In this document: positions 1 through 13,400 of the stretch, one piece after another
Layout of the letters: the number at the start of each line of letters is the position of its first letter
Numbering within the stretch: the first letter of the stretch is position 1
Source of the DNA: Phycomyces nitens
Lineage: Eukaryota > Mucoromycota > Mucoromycetes > Mucorales > Phycomycetaceae
DNA: 64,000 nt
Assembly (NCBI GenBank): GCA_022702545.1
Contig: JAHRBC010000007.1
Coordinates: forward strand, 3,534,001 to 3,598,000
Reading direction: 5' to 3'
Notes under the pieces: model-generated
Seen by the model: only the letters and a program-made list of their open reading frames with translations
Database searches by the model: none
Told to the model about the DNA's origin: nothing
Translations under genes and position numbers: made by a program

Positions 1-1255
1 ATCCCAGTAATGATGTTGATGAGGCTGTACGGTAAGAGCTATTAAAAAACTAGAGGCTGATTGGCTGAGCCAGCGATCGTGTTGATCTAAAGATTGCCAC
101 TTTAACCTGTAGCTATTCGCAGCAGAGCCAAACAAAGTGTATTGGTATCACGATTGAGACCCGGCCAGATTACTGTCTGAAGCCTCATCTCAGTCAGATG
201 CTGCGTTATGGCTGTACGCGTCTTGAGATTGGTGTCCAGAGTGTGTATGAAGATGTGGCTAGAGATACAAACAGGCAAGTTGGAGACATTTGGTGCCTTT
301 AATTCTAACCCGTGTATATATAACAGAGGCCACACTGTCAAGGCTGTCTCAGAGTCCTTCCAGCTGGCCAAGGACACTGGTTTCAAGGTCGTGTCTCATA
401 TGATGCCCGATCTTCCAAATGTTGGCATGGAACGCGATATGGAGCAATTCAAAGAGTACTTTGAGAACCCGGCATTCCGTTCGGATGGTCTGAAAATCTA
501 TCCTACACTTGTCATCCGTGGTACAGGCTTGTATGAGCTTTGGCGTACCGGTCGATACCAAAATTACACGCCCAATGCGCTGGTCGACTTGGTTGCTCGC
601 ATTCTCGCACTTGTCCCACCGTGGACCCGCATCTATCGCGTCCAGCGTGATATCCCCATGCCACTTGTTACATCGGGTGTAGAGCACGGCAACCTTCGTG
701 AGTTGGCCCTTAACCGAATGAAGGATCTCGGAACCGAGTGTCGCGATGTCCGCACAAGAGAAGTCGGTATCACAGAGATCCATCAAAAGATCCAACCAGA
801 CCAAGTTGAGCTTATCCGACGCGATTACACAGCAAATAACGGCTGGGAAACCTTTTTGTCTTATGAGGATCCACACCAGGATATCCTTGTTGGCCTGCTC
901 CGTCTCAGAAAATGTTCCCCACAGACATTCCGTCCCGAACTCACCTCTGCCGGGCAGACTTCTATTGTTAGAGAACTCCATGTCTATGGCTCTGTAGTAC
1001 CAATGCACGACCGCGATCCTACCAAATTCCAGCACCAGGGCTTTGGTACCTTGCTTATGGAAGAGGCCGAGAGAATCGCCCGTGAAGAGCATGGAAGTGT
1101 CAAGTTGGCTGTCATTTCTGGTGTTGGTGTGCGCCATTATTACCAGAAACTTGGCTATTATCTGGATGGTAAGATTAGATATCTAAATACACCCATCTAA
1201 CCCACATTTTGAACTTAATTATCTAGGCCCTTATATGTCCAAGATGTTGGTATAG
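1..1255 (+). CDS. ELP3: Elongator complex protein 3 (ELP3), 3' part, partial at window edge
   Basis: Catalytic subunit of Elongator, a radical-SAM plus GNAT acetyltransferase-type enzyme that modifies wobble uridines of tRNAs. Seen exons: 1-31, 113-274, 327-1168 and 1227-1255 (stop 1253-1255). The text retains the hallmark stretches [41 protein letters not shown] and [19 protein letters not shown] of the radical-SAM part, and the GNAT part with [20 protein letters not shown] and the tail GPYMSKMLV. The last exon is recovered by splicing at 1168/1227; reading straight through would give a false C-terminus ([11 protein letters not shown]). The second intron (275-326) begins with GC rather than GT, in the context AG|GCAAGT, because only that splice restores the universally conserved TNRGHTVK. 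The 5' part lies outside the window. Identification is very secure. Confidence 0.95.
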
Positions 1256-1493
1256 AGAGGCTAACCTACTTTTTTTTTTCTCTTTACTGAATCATGTATA
1301 TATGAATATCTCTAATAATGTGTTAATACACAGCATTGCTATTGATATATAAAAATCCCATTAATGTGTTTTTATTTTATTTTATTATTATTATTTGGCT
1401 TGGCGTCATCATTACTCATAATAAAGACAAAAAAAAACACTTGGTCTGTAAAAATAATAATAGAATCCTTTTCTAAAAGCCCGTTTATTTAAT

Positions 1494-4403
1494 ATGATGG
1501 ATAATCAACAAGAAAATGAAACAGATTCTCCTTTCAATCAAGGATCTATCCACTTTAGCTTCAAACCTAACCCAAATCGTCGACCAACAGAACCCCCAGT
1601 GCCTCAACATGAATCCAATAGATCCGCAGAGGTAATGTCCATGGCTAATCTTACAAGCCAGTATATATATACATATATACATATATACATACACATATAT
1701 TTGGTTCCAAGACATCTCTTTATCGGATTAGACAAGGCCATCAATGGATTCCACCGAAACTGCACGGAGAAACATCAAACCTATTTCTCGATCCACGTTT
1801 GCAAAGAAGCCCAATCTTCCATCCTTGCTTCCAACCCTCTTGGCAAGGCAAGACACACCCTTGAGAAAGTCTCCTGGGTTGTCTCTGCACACCAAAACCA
1901 ACACTCTGGAGATGCTAAAGAGTGATAATAATGACCAGTCTATGGCCAATAAAGACCAAAGATGTACATCTTTTGTATTGGCATCCAAACCACCAAATCA
2001 TGATAATCCACAGACTATTCAATCTCACGATAAATTTTCAAGCTCTTTTACAAATTTGTCGCCTGGCAATGACCAGCCAAGTGTTCCTACTCTAAAAATA
2101 TCGCCAAACATCATCAAACCAGATGATATTGTGCCAAATATACCGGTATGACTTTGGTCCATCTATTATACATCAGAGTTTCTAAGCCTACTGCTTTATT
2201 AAAAATAGAATCCAACGCTTAATTTATCAAAAAGACAGGTTCTATTTCAAAAGAAACCAATATATCCAATCGAGTCTCAGGATTCCAGGATTAGCACTAA
2301 AACTGCCAATATAAGCTTTAACACCGAGATTGATACGCTTGCTGGGTTGTGCAAACAAATAGTTTTCCAGAAAGATGAGGCAATTAAGGAATCAAACACT
2401 CGAATACAAACCCTTGAAAAGAGAATTCAGTGGCAAAATGATCAGCACCAGGAATACTGCGCCAAGAATAAAAGATTGGAAGATTTTTTCAGCACTTCAT
2501 TCCGTCAGAGTGATCAAACAAACCTCTGGTAAGTTTAAAACGAATACAAAGATTATGTTTTATTTAGTCTTGATATACCATCAGTTTTGAGTCTCTGTCC
2601 AAAAAATACGATACTTTCTTATCTACACTCCAGGCTCTTGAAACGTCTATCAAACACAGAGACGAAAAAGAGGATTCTGAAATTGGGTCTGAGAAATCGC
2701 AAGAATCAGCATTGGAAAACCATCTAGTTTGTCAGAATTCTATTAAAGTCATAAAGAAACGTAAGAGAATGAAAAAAATCGGATTTAATCCACTATTTTT
2801 CAAATGATCTTCTCGACAGAAATCAGTAGATTCTTGCAGGAAAAGCACAATCTCGCTGATATTGCTATACAGCTCGGAGAACATAATGGCTACTTTAAAT
2901 ATTTGGGCAGATTAAAGTTAGAAACAGAACTTCAGAACAAGGCATATTCAAACATTGTTGGTAGGTGTCTTTGTGAAAGTTGACAAGACTTATTAACCAT
3001 TAATCATCACAAAGAAATATCCAAAAGTCAGAGAATGACCTTTATCGAACAAACCAGCAATATAAAGTCTTGTGTCGGTGATGTGCGCAGCAACATTGAT
3101 GCAAGTGTGTCCAGATCATCATCCATTCATGATTTTATACAAGATATTACAAAAAATTATAAAGACATTAGACAAGACATTAGTCTCATGAGAACAACGT
3201 AAGATTATGAATTCTGCCACGATACGTTTGCTAAACATGCATCAGTATCTCGGAAATAGAGATCGCTCTACAAGTATACGAACAATCTGCAAAAGATCTC
3301 GATAAAGCGACCCAGTCTACTTCCAATAGCATTCTTGCTCAGTAATATACAGCATATATCCATATATATTCTTAATTTATACAATCTATAGGCTGGAAAT
3401 GACTAAAACTAATCATGATGAAACATGTAAACAGTACGAGAGAACCATCAAAGACATTCAAAAGAATAACGAGGTAATTCCATGTGTTGTCTCAAAATAT
3501 TCTAGTACTAACTTTTGATCAACCATTGGATTTCATTCTGTTATCCTGTAGACCAAAATACAAGACCTGGTTAAAGATAGGGACTCGTATGTTTGGTGAA
3601 TCCTAAAGTGAAAGAATGATATTTACCAAACCCCCCCCCCCCCCTTTTTTTTTTTTTTTTTTTTACAAATAAAACAGAAAAACAACAGAAATATATGCCT
3701 TGCAGGAAGAAGTAGTGAAATACAGGACTCGGGCATCTACTGCAGAAACCCTCTTGTCAGAATTAAAGGAAAGGTAACCACATTAAATCGAGGTTAAATA
3801 AGCGCTAATTGTTGTCTTTGACAAGATACAAACGACTCGAAGATGGCCAACAGATTCATTCTACTACAAAGCCATCGCGTAGTCTTTTATCGACAGCCAG
3901 TAATTCTCGGCAAGTTGTGAGTTTATGCTGACTAGAAAAAACGCTAATCGATCTTGAGTGTATATTTTAATTATAGAAATCGGGAAGCACTTCAAGCTCG
4001 AATGTTGGGGTGCCACTTAGACGAAGTGAACGTCAAAAAAGGAAAAGAACCTGAAAACCTATTTCAGTTTCCACCTGCAGCAGGACCCAATTCAAAGAAG
4101 CGAAGACGGGTATATACGAATGATATTTATAAGCATGATTCTAATATTTCTTATAGACATTGCCAAGCAATAATGTACTTTTTACGATTGATTTACAAAC
4201 ATACAAGTTAATTCTGCTTAATAGGTTCTAGATATAGTGGATTCAGACGATGAGCCTGAAAAAAAGGTATTTTTAGAGCATGTTTTTTTATGAATATCTC
4301 ACGGAAAACCAACTACATCAAGTAGATCCAAGCTATACTTGCACCATCCCCTCGAAACAAAGTAAAATCGATTAAAATTGATAGGAGTAGTAGGATAATT
4401 TAA
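1494..4403 (+). CDS. Unknown nuclear coiled-coil protein with SIM-like C-terminus (16 exons)
   Basis: Not recognised as a named family. Splicing 1494-1631, 1732-2145, 2239-2528, 2585-2760, 2820-2960, 3015-3198, 3246-3341, 3392-3473, 3552-3586, 3678-3773, 3826-3916, 3977-4009, 4068-4109, 4157-4174, 4225-4266 and 4326-4403 gives one open frame of 651 residues; a start at 1497 is equally possible. The first ~185 residues are Ser/Pro/Asn-rich and disordered. About residues 200-560 are heptad-rich helix (for example KESNTRIQTLEKRIQ and ALQEEVVKYRTRA). Then come a basic run SKKRRR (possible nuclear signal), a hydrophobic-acidic motif VLDIVDSDDE resembling a SUMO-interaction motif, and a basic tail. 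Coiled coil plus SIM would suit a chromosome-axis or nuclear-body scaffold, but this is inference. The intron at 4010-4067 has a weak GTGCCA donor; without it the frame stops at 4049. Confidence 0.7.
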
Positions 4404-4505
4404 ACTTGCTAATATCTTTGGTAGTCTTTATAAAGAAAATTTAGGAAATTCAAGATTCTCAAATACATTATATAATGAGAAATAAAATAATCTTAATGCT
4501 TGTAT

Positions 4506-6620
4506 TTAAATTTCTATATGGCAATCAAATATGCTTGTCATATTATCATCAGAATGGTTTATACCAAAGGCTGTAACGCTTTCTTCCCAATAAGTCGAGT
4601 GTTTTCCTTCGTCAGATGCTCTTATTTCACAGCCATGTATATTTGCACACTCCAAAACTGCGTAGCAAAGTTTGTCACCTTTCTTGGGTCTTATTTCAGC
4701 TTTTGACTCATAGAATGCTTGTCCGCCGTCCGAGACATGTACCACTCTTTTTGTGCACTTTAGCTTATGAAAATACACACAAATATTCTGGTTTTCCTGT
4801 GGATCCAAAGTAAACCGTCTTGAAGAGTCTCGTTCTAGGTTATATACGATAGCATTTGAATGTCTCCAAGAAAAGTCTGCGTTGCTGTTCTGATATTCCC
4901 CGTGTGTTTGATCTAGCTTATTTTTTTGTTTAGTACCAACATGTGGTTTAAAGGCAACAGTAACATCAATATCTTCTGGCGTTCGTTCAACATAATACAA
5001 ACTAGGAACAAAGTACACATTATTGATGTACAAGAGTTTAAAGCGTGTAAAAGACATGTCGATCAAAATTCTATCGTTTGTATCAATCTGACCAAATATC
5101 TGTGTATTCTCCAGAGCCATATAGTTTAGCATTGGGCAGGATCTGGAGATAAAAGTAAGCACTCTTGGTATCAAGACTACATCCTTGAGATCTAGAAGTC
5201 GCAATCCATGAGCAAATAAAGACCTTTCCACATCTGTGCTCATGCCCACCAAGCCGCCTTCGATCTTGATTTGTTCCAAAGAAACACAGCGCTCCATTAA
5301 AATTTCAATATCTACTGACACATTACACTTGCTAATCTCCAGGCGTCTCAGATGGGGACAACTCTCAAAGGCCATTGCAATTTTTTCAAGACTACTGAAA
5401 GATATCATGCTGTCGAGAAAGAGCTCTTCGATTGTCTGGGAGAATGCTAGTGTAAATCCAGAAATTGTTTTATAAAGCAGACCAGTTTCATCTAGGTTAC
5501 GGCCAAAAAAGTAATGTATGTGCTTGATTGGGACCTGGAAATTTCCAAATATCTTTTGAATCAAAGAACCAGCAATATCAGTTTCTCCGGTACTATAGAT
5601 TTCAATAGTTTTCAGACGTGGAAACACTAGTGAAAGTTGGGAAAACATATGTAATGCTTCTTCTTTGTTGTATATTGCTCCGCGGTTTAGTCTATGGTAA
5701 TATCCATCCTCACCAATAGAATGGTACATATCATGGAGCCTGACGATAGATTCGCCGTAAGCATCACTGACTTGTTGAGGTATTAGATCCATTTCGCTGT
5801 ATATTTCTTCGTCTGAGTCATATTCTTCGTCGATAACCCATTTAGCTACTTGCAAATTGGGGTACTTTTGGGCAAAGTAACACATCCATCTGTGGTCGAT
5901 ATCTTCAAGCCCTCCAATTAGATGCTCTAGAGTTTTGGCAGGAAGAAGTTCCGGTATGCGAAACATGTCTCTCACTGTCATTGTACCGAGCCTTGCGGAT
6001 GTTAGCAGATACTTGAGGTTTGGTAAGGAGCTGTGGATAATCTCAAAGTCTTCCACGTAAAGTGTCACGCCTTTTTCAAAACGACAATTAAGTTTGAGGT
6101 CGACAGTATTCGGAAAGAGTGGCAAAAGTGCCATGTAGTCTTGCTTGATTGCACTGGCCGAAGTTCCAAGAAGTGTTATGTCCAAATTCTTTACAGAACT
6201 CCAAGGGATTAGAGTGGATGGCTCCAAGCAATCGAATGGGCCAGAGTTTATTCCATGGATATACAACTTTGTTACATTTGGGAAAATGTTTTGGATATAT
6301 TGCAGGTGCTTGTTGGTCATGAGTGTACGTGTAATTAGACACAGGTTATGTACTAGTTTTCCAAACTTTTCATATCCTTCTGATATATCTGGGTTGCATA
6401 TAATATCTAATTGCTCCTGACTGGATATCCTAATATCTCTCCACAGCAACTCTTGGAATGGATCTACGAATGCTTTACAGACAAGGCAGCATTGCATGAC
6501 GGTTGCATAGTCTAGCTTAGAAGCAATTTTGGAAAGTATTTCAAAAGGCAGATCAGTTACAGGCATATTGTAAAGTATGATGGGGTCTGTGGATTTGTCA
6601 AAAAGACAAGCATGCCTCAA
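4506..6620 (-). CDS. F-box / leucine-rich-repeat protein
   Basis: Single-exon gene, 704 residues from the ATG at 6620, or 686 from the better-placed ATG at 6566 (MPVTDLPFEIL). The N-terminus is an F-box: LPFEILSKIASKL, then a CCLVCKAF segment and LLWRDIRISS. This fold normally binds Skp1 and recruits substrates to an SCF ubiquitin ligase. The middle is a long series of degenerate leucine-rich repeats (LPNLKYLLTS, LRLLDLKDVVLIP, SCPMLNYMALENT), the usual substrate-binding part. The C-terminal ~130 residues, after the repeats, are not recognisable. It resembles the gene at 55142-57076 in length, F-box wording (VCK...W/I-K/D-I-ISSQ-QL) and layout, so the two look like members of an expanded paralogous family. 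The substrate cannot be guessed. Confidence 0.85.
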   Translation of the reverse strand: MRHACLFDKSTDPIILYNMPVTDLPFEILSKIASKLDYATVMQCCLVCKAFVDPFQELLWRDIRISSQEQLDIICNPDISEGYEKFGKLVHNLCLITRTLMTNKHLQYIQNIFPNVTKLYIHGINSGPFDCLEPSTLIPWSSVKNLDITLLGTSASAIKQDYMALLPLFPNTVDLKLNCRFEKGVTLYVEDFEIIHSSLPNLKYLLTSARLGTMTVRDMFRIPELLPAKTLEHLIGGLEDIDHRWMCYFAQKYPNLQVAKWVIDEEYDSDEEIYSEMDLIPQQVSDAYGESIVRLHDMYHSIGEDGYYHRLNRGAIYNKEEALHMFSQLSLVFPRLKTIEIYSTGETDIAGSLIQKIFGNFQVPIKHIHYFFGRNLDETGLLYKTISGFTLAFSQTIEELFLDSMISFSSLEKIAMAFESCPHLRRLEISKCNVSVDIEILMERCVSLEQIKIEGGLVGMSTDVERSLFAHGLRLLDLKDVVLIPRVLTFISRSCPMLNYMALENTQIFGQIDTNDRILIDMSFTRFKLLYINNVYFVPSLYYVERTPEDIDVTVAFKPHVGTKQKNKLDQTHGEYQNSNADFSWRHSNAIVYNLERDSSRRFTLDPQENQNICVYFHKLKCTKRVVHVSDGGQAFYESKAEIRPKKGDKLCYAVLECANIHGCEIRASDEGKHSTYWEESVTAFGINHSDDNMTSIFDCHIEI

Positions 6621-7451
6621 ATTAATTCCATGTTAAATACTAAAGTATAATATCAGTGTCCATAGTATAGATACAATCTGTTGCTTTTAGTGTCCAAGTA
6701 GACAGGTACTATTCTTTGATATTGCTTTTGTTTACTGATCCTTCTTTCTCGCAAATACAATAATGATATTTATAGTATGGTTCTTGTCTTGGTTGTGAAA
6801 AAGATATAAATTTCATAGGATATATTACGAGAGATTTAACTATGGTCAAACCAGAAAATGGATTAAATGTGAAAATTAATGATATCGCCTTTGTATAATT
6901 GTTTTGGTTTACCTTTACTATCTTAAAGTCCTTGATAAGTAGACAATGAATATTTTAAAGAGATTTTTCATTTTTTGTTACCCTCTATAAACAAACTAAA
7001 CAGTTTTGTGAATAATCCGCTTTATATTTTCTTTCATAAGCAAGTGTTTTTATTCTCTACAAAAGTTGTTCTTTTTAGAGACAATGGTTGAATAGAAACT
7101 AGACATTTGATTTTCAAAATGGTCTTTATCAATTGAAACAAGCTATATGAGAAGAAAGAATATGTTTGTTCTCGTGCTATAGATAGTATTATATGGATTT
7201 AATTTGCCAAAATGAGGACATACACAAGTTAAAGATATTTTCGACCGACAAACGATATAAATACCATAAGCTGGTTTAAACTATAATCTCAATAACGAGA
7301 TGCCTTTGATTCTAATGACACCAGATATGTCGGCCTCATTGGTTTGGACTTTATAGCTATAGGCTCTACATGGAACATATTTTATTGGGTTTGGTAAAAC
7401 AATGAATTTAATACAAATAAAGGATAAACAAAAACAGAACAAATGAAAAAT
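6621..7451. other. Intergenic stretch
   Basis: AT-rich DNA between the divergent-from-here F-box gene (promoter side) and the 3' end of URB1. It should contain the F-box promoter and the URB1 terminator. I see no RNA gene, repeat or convincing coding frame. Confidence 0.6.
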
Positions 7452-10400
7452 CTAATACAAATCGTTCAACACCTCCAACTCATCCGTAAAAATCTCTTTT
7501 ACATGATCAGGTAATCCCTCATGTCTTGATGCGGTTTCGATTGCGCTCGAAAGAATCTTTTCCCATTGCTGGGCCTCTTCCGCATCAGGAGATAAAGCCA
7601 ATATCTGATGGATCCATGCCAAAAGTCCATTATATTTAATCAGACTTCCACTTACAGAGGGAATAGATGTCGCCTGCTCCATGATCTAATAAAATAAGCA
7701 TATATTAAGAAACATTCATGTCGTCTAGTCGCACACTATATTTTACCTCTACAATGGCCTTTTTGCTAGATTGGTCTGCCAAAGCAGAGCTGTAGAATAC
7801 TGCAATCATATCCCAAATACGTTGTCTGGAAAACATTTTATAATCCTAAAAAATCAATTGTTAAGCTCTCTTGTTTGTCTAGTATTTAAAACCTCGTTTG
7901 GTATTTACCTCGTATGTGCGCATTGAAGAGGATAGTACACGCAGCATCCAAAGACGCTCCTTCTTATGGTTCTCGGATGAAGAAGAGAATATTAAGCCAA
8001 AAAGAGGAACATACTAGAAATACAATACACAATCATTTATATTTATAATAAAAGACATTTTATCTTTACTTACATTGAAATCAAAGGCTGCACTCTGTGT
8101 CATCCATTTTGCAAGAGAAGGAAGCATGTAATGACCTGGGTGGAGGATGATGGAAAGAGCATGGGCCACACAGACCGTAACTGCAGCAGGTATCCGAGGA
8201 GGAACATCGTTACTAGATCTTCCTACAATTGAATTCTTAAAGACATCCAACAAGAACATAATTTCGCTTTGCTCTCTAAACTTTGCGTGCTGTTGAAAAT
8301 ACGAATAAAAAGAATGAGAAAAAACCACTGATTATTATATTGACTTACATCAAGAATCACATAGAATTGATCCATCATTTGAAATGCAATCCGTCTCACA
8401 TTCTCATCAAGGGAAGACATTGAGACGCTGACAAATCCAAGCGCGTTGCATTCAATAAACTTGCGACAATCGGCTGCTCCACTGGCAATGAGGTTTGCAA
8501 ACAGAGGCAAGAAAAAGTCAGGATCATATGTTACTTGAGTCTGTTCATTTCCATCGGGAATCTTTGGGGTTGAAAGAGTAGCATCCATAGGAAAATGAGA
8601 GAATGTGTACTTCATCAGACCAGGGTCAATCAGACCCAACGTCTCTAGTGAAATTGTGTTAGCCTGGAGAAGAGTTCCAGCCTGGGCGTGGGCTTGGCGT
8701 GTCTTATCGGATCCTGGACCCCACATCAGCAGTTTAGGGAGGATTGTATTGCGTCCATTTCTTTCACAGCACATGAGGATTTGAAGGATAAGTCGATCAG
8801 TAACTGAGGTCGTGGCACTGTAACTTGTCAAGAGAGGATCAAGAAGGCCATGGTGATTGCTGAGCACATTGGGCTGGATCTCGTTGAGAGCATGGACCAA
8901 AGCAATAATCGCTTTTCGCTGTCCTTCGTTCTCTGGGTCTTGAGAATCTGGCTTTTGTATCGTAGGGGTCGTGAGGGTTTGGTATTTCTCATGATCAAGT
9001 ACACGACGAACATAGGTTTCAATAGGCTCATTCTTATCATACTAGCAAGTCAATGGTGTTAGAAATGTACAAGACCTGTAACCCATGTATTCAGAGCTTA
9101 CATTTTTGTAAACATGCTTCACCAAGATGGTTGTGAATCGAATGGCTGATGCATCGGCAATGTTATCAAGTAGGGTAGTAAGAATAAAATCTCTTACAAC
9201 CTCGGTATCCAAAAGTTTCCAGTTGAATTCTTCCAGCGAGTTCTCTGATAAGCTTGTCAACTTATCATAGAAACCTTCAATCGGTTCAGTATCTGACATT
9301 TTGTTAGCATCTGCTGCTGCAGTCAATTGCTTTAGGATGTGTTCCAAAACTTGTTGGACGTAATCTGTTCGTTCCTCGGCTGTTTCTGGGAACAGATCAT
9401 AGCCCATTTGGATCAATTCTACCAAGGATGGCGTCAATGGCAAAGAATCCCTGAGATTGTTGAGAATGATGGCAAACACTGCAACAGAGGATCGCTTGCA
9501 AGATTCCCGCAAAACAGACATATCTGTCTTGGTGTCTTTTCCTGAAAGAATGTGCCCGATTATCGGAGCACAGCACACATCCAAGAGAACAGAAAGTGCC
9601 TCTCTGTCTTGTGAATTTGTCATGCTCAATTCCAAAAGAGAAAGAATATCGGCCTCCAGAGCCGGTGAAGGGCGTTTCTCCCATAACTTCGTAATCACAG
9701 TAAATGTTTCTTTGGGAATCACAAAATTATCAGAATCAAAACGACGACGGACATCACCAACAAGGGCAATCAGCAATCGGATGGTGGTCTCAAAGAATAG
9801 AACATTGGCCTTTTTACAGTGTGTAAACAAAGCGTCATAGTCTACTCTGACTAGGGAGTTCATGAGCTCTCGTGCATTCAAACCATCTCCTAAAATATCA
9901 ACATAGGCAACAGCTACATCAAGAAGCTTTATCGACGATGAAAACAATGTTTAGTCCCTTTTCTAATACTCTAATAGTAACTTACAGAGGTATCAAACAC
10001 AGTAGGAAAACTGGCTTCGTTCTGCAACTGATTGATCAAAGAGATTATTCTTGTAAAGAGATCCTTCAATGCAGGATGATCGAATATCAAAGTCTTGAGG
10101 GTTTGGCGTGTCTTCAAGTCGTGGTTTTTGTCCAATACACTTAATGCGTGTCTCAAGACACCAAAGATGATCAGCAAGGGGGATTTGATTTCCTTGGTAT
10201 CAGACATAAGTAGCATAGTGAGGTGCTCGAGCGCCAAATGTATTGCGTGAGATAACTTTGTGGACGACATTGTGTCCATTCTATTTTGCATAAGGGGAAG
10301 TGCAATACGACTGGGTTTTCTTTGTACCCATGCGTTATAGAATAGTGTAGTAAACGGGACTGACTTGAGCAATCCAATAAGAACCTCACTACAGTTTACA

Positions 10401-13400
10401 ATTAGACAACCAAGACCAAGATCTCTATTGGAGTATGGTAGAAAACTTACTGCTCTGGAGAATCAAGAGATGCCAATTTTTTCACTTCATTGTTGTCGAA
10501 TAGACTTCCAGCAAGTGGGTGTCTTTGAGAGAGGTAGTCCACAAGAGGCTCGTAAGACGACCAGCCAAGAGTCTGACTGCAAACTGTTGCAACATCGACC
10601 AAGTGCTTTGAGAGTATATTAACAGGTAGTATTTCGAGCATATCAATCATCTTTCTTTCCATGTCTGGAGCATCAGCATCTGGCACATATGGCATATGGT
10701 TAGAATTTAGATCGTTTGTCAATTAGGTCAACTTTGATACAATTTGTATTTATATTTACCTTTTATCAATGTTACTAATTGGGATTCAAGTTTCGTATCC
10801 ACAGTTGCTTCTGAAGTGTAGGTTTCTTGGGTCTTTTGGTTCAAGCATTGTTGTGTCTGTCTAACCATCTCGCTTACATCCCACTTGGGAGTTGCTCGAA
10901 TTTCTGAAATGGTTTTCGCTTCATGGTTTTCTACCAATTTTTCGCAAAGGTTTTGCAAATAAAAAGGAACCTTTTGCTTTGAAAGCAAAAGAGTCATGAG
11001 TTTTGTAAGAAACCTAACGGTAGGTATTTTCTCAATAGTGATAAGGCTAAAGTATTCAAAAAGAGCCAGCAAAAGAGGGCTGAAGGGGTGAGTGTATTCA
11101 GAGAACCCGGTTGTGTCATCATCAGTCATGGAAGATGGGTCGTTGGCCCCAACAACATAGCGTAAAAGACTGCCATCAGACGAGTTTTGGAAAGGGGAAT
11201 TTTCCAGCGTAGACTTGTTTGTACTTTCGACAAGGGCGGCCAGTTGATCCGAATATTTGTACTGTGCCTTTCCAAATCGAATAATGCCACCATCAAGGAA
11301 TTTAAGCACAATAGACTGCTCTTCAGAAAGAGCGACATCTTCGTTTCCAGAACGAACAAAGTTGTGAGGGAGGGCATCAAGCCAGATCTCTACTTCCTCT
11401 GGGTCATGTTTGAACATGAAGGAGTCGGCAAGAGTTTTGTGCACAAGTTTTCCTGTGAGATTACGGATGTGCTTGTAAGGTGTACGAAGGTAAAGGGTCA
11501 ACAAGGTGGTGATATGGGAGAATGAGTCAGCAGCTATACATGTAAAGATGGAACGATTGTTAACTCATTGATACCAATAAAATATATTTCAAGTTTATTA
11601 CCAGCCTTGTTTGTCCATTTGAAATCAGGGGAGCACAAAAGAAGTTCAAGAAGATGAACAAGCGAACTGGGGCGAACTGATAGAATATCAGAAGGAACAA
11701 AGTTACTAGGGTCTGTGTTGGATTCCATGATTGTTTCAGGCAAAAATTCCTGGTAGTAACGGATCAAACGGAAAGCACTGTCTCCCAGCATTTCGTTTTG
11801 TGTATCAAATTCTTGTTCATCGACTCCTTCAGGTGCCTTTTCCTTCTTTTTTCCAGAAGTTTGACTGTGGATACCCACAAATACGTAGAGTTCAGGAACT
11901 CTGCGTCTCAGCCCTTCCCGTATGCCCTCTAGACACTTTTGCCACTGTCTGGAGGGGAGATCTTTACCAGTATTGTCGAGTAATTTTGAGCTCTCTTCAC
12001 TGTCTTCCAGAGCTAAAATCACTTGATTGATTGCCTTTGTGACCTTGGCATGTTTCTGGAATACAGTAGCCAAGACGACCATTGTAGTATAACGGACTAG
12101 TGGACTAGCATGTAAAAGTCCTTTGGTGGAAAAGCTACGTCCGAATACATTAGGAATTGTGTTTCCAAGTATTGTTTCAATATCTGGTGGGGTTGCACGG
12201 TAGAGCTGAGTGTCTCCATAATAAAAAGACGGGGGAGGTATCTGGATAGTTTTCTGGAGTACTGATACATTGGCAAGCCACTTGCTACTAATACGGGGCT
12301 CAAGTGTCATGGATGTTGTTTTCCAATAACTTCAAGACGGGTTCAGTCATCTTGGGCAAAAGCATATCTAGTGCTACTATTTTACCTTTCGATGAGTTCA
12401 GGGCAAGCAGCCAGGATCTTCAAAAGAAGTTCCTGTTGGCGGATATCATCAGCAGGCTTTAAACTCAAGATAAATTTAGAAAGGACACGGTTCTGGATCT
12501 TGACTCCCTTTACACCATCTTCTGTATTTCCTTCTGCAAGGGTGCTTGCGGGGTACCAGCCGGCATCACGGTAGCAAACACCAACACCAGGCACAGTACA
12601 TGTGTCTATGAGGAACTTATGGGCTAGATCTGCAGGTATTCCTGTATCTGTGGGCGAGATCTGCTCAGGCTCGTTACGAGCATATAATTTTGCGACCTGG
12701 ATATATTTTGTAAGTTTATTACATGTGTTTAGACATATTTATTCTTCTTACCTGCTCGAGCATATAGGATGAGAAAAAGTGAGTTTTTATAAGTCTGGAA
12801 ATCCTGAAATCCATCAAGAGGTCCTCATATAAGACAGACAGGGTTTCTTTAATCAACTGAGGTATAAATTGTATTAATTATTAGTTAAATTAATTATACA
12901 AGTAATCTGATTAGACAGAAATATCTTACCTGATAAGCATCGTTTTCCATCCCACTAAAAACACCACTGACAAATCCTTTGATATTTAGCAGTTGCTTCT
13001 TAACTTCAGCATCTCCATTTCTCAGAAATGCAAGTACTAATTCAACATAGTTTGTTCTCAGGTCTATAGAAAAGAATATCAATAAAGTCCAGGCAAAATG
13101 TGTTATGGTATATTGAATATGTTCATACCATAGATATAATTGTGAGTGCTATTGGTCTTTTTGTTTTGTCTATAACGAGACGCTCTCAAGAATCCCTATA
13201 GGTTCATTACGAATATTTAATGTATTGAACTTTTGACTCTTTTTTTTTGTAACCATGAGCTTACCTCTGTCTGGAAGTTGAATGAATGGAAAAGATCTCG
13301 TGCAGTTGACTGGTTAAATGAACAGATTGAAGTCAGTAGCTTAAATGTAGACTGGCATTGTGGGATACGCATGGAGCATATGCCTCTATAAATGTACTTC

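Noticed and set aside
349..1137. Long open frame antisense to ELP3
   Set aside because: It is a shadow of a securely identified gene and crosses its real intron boundaries; no domain is recognisable.
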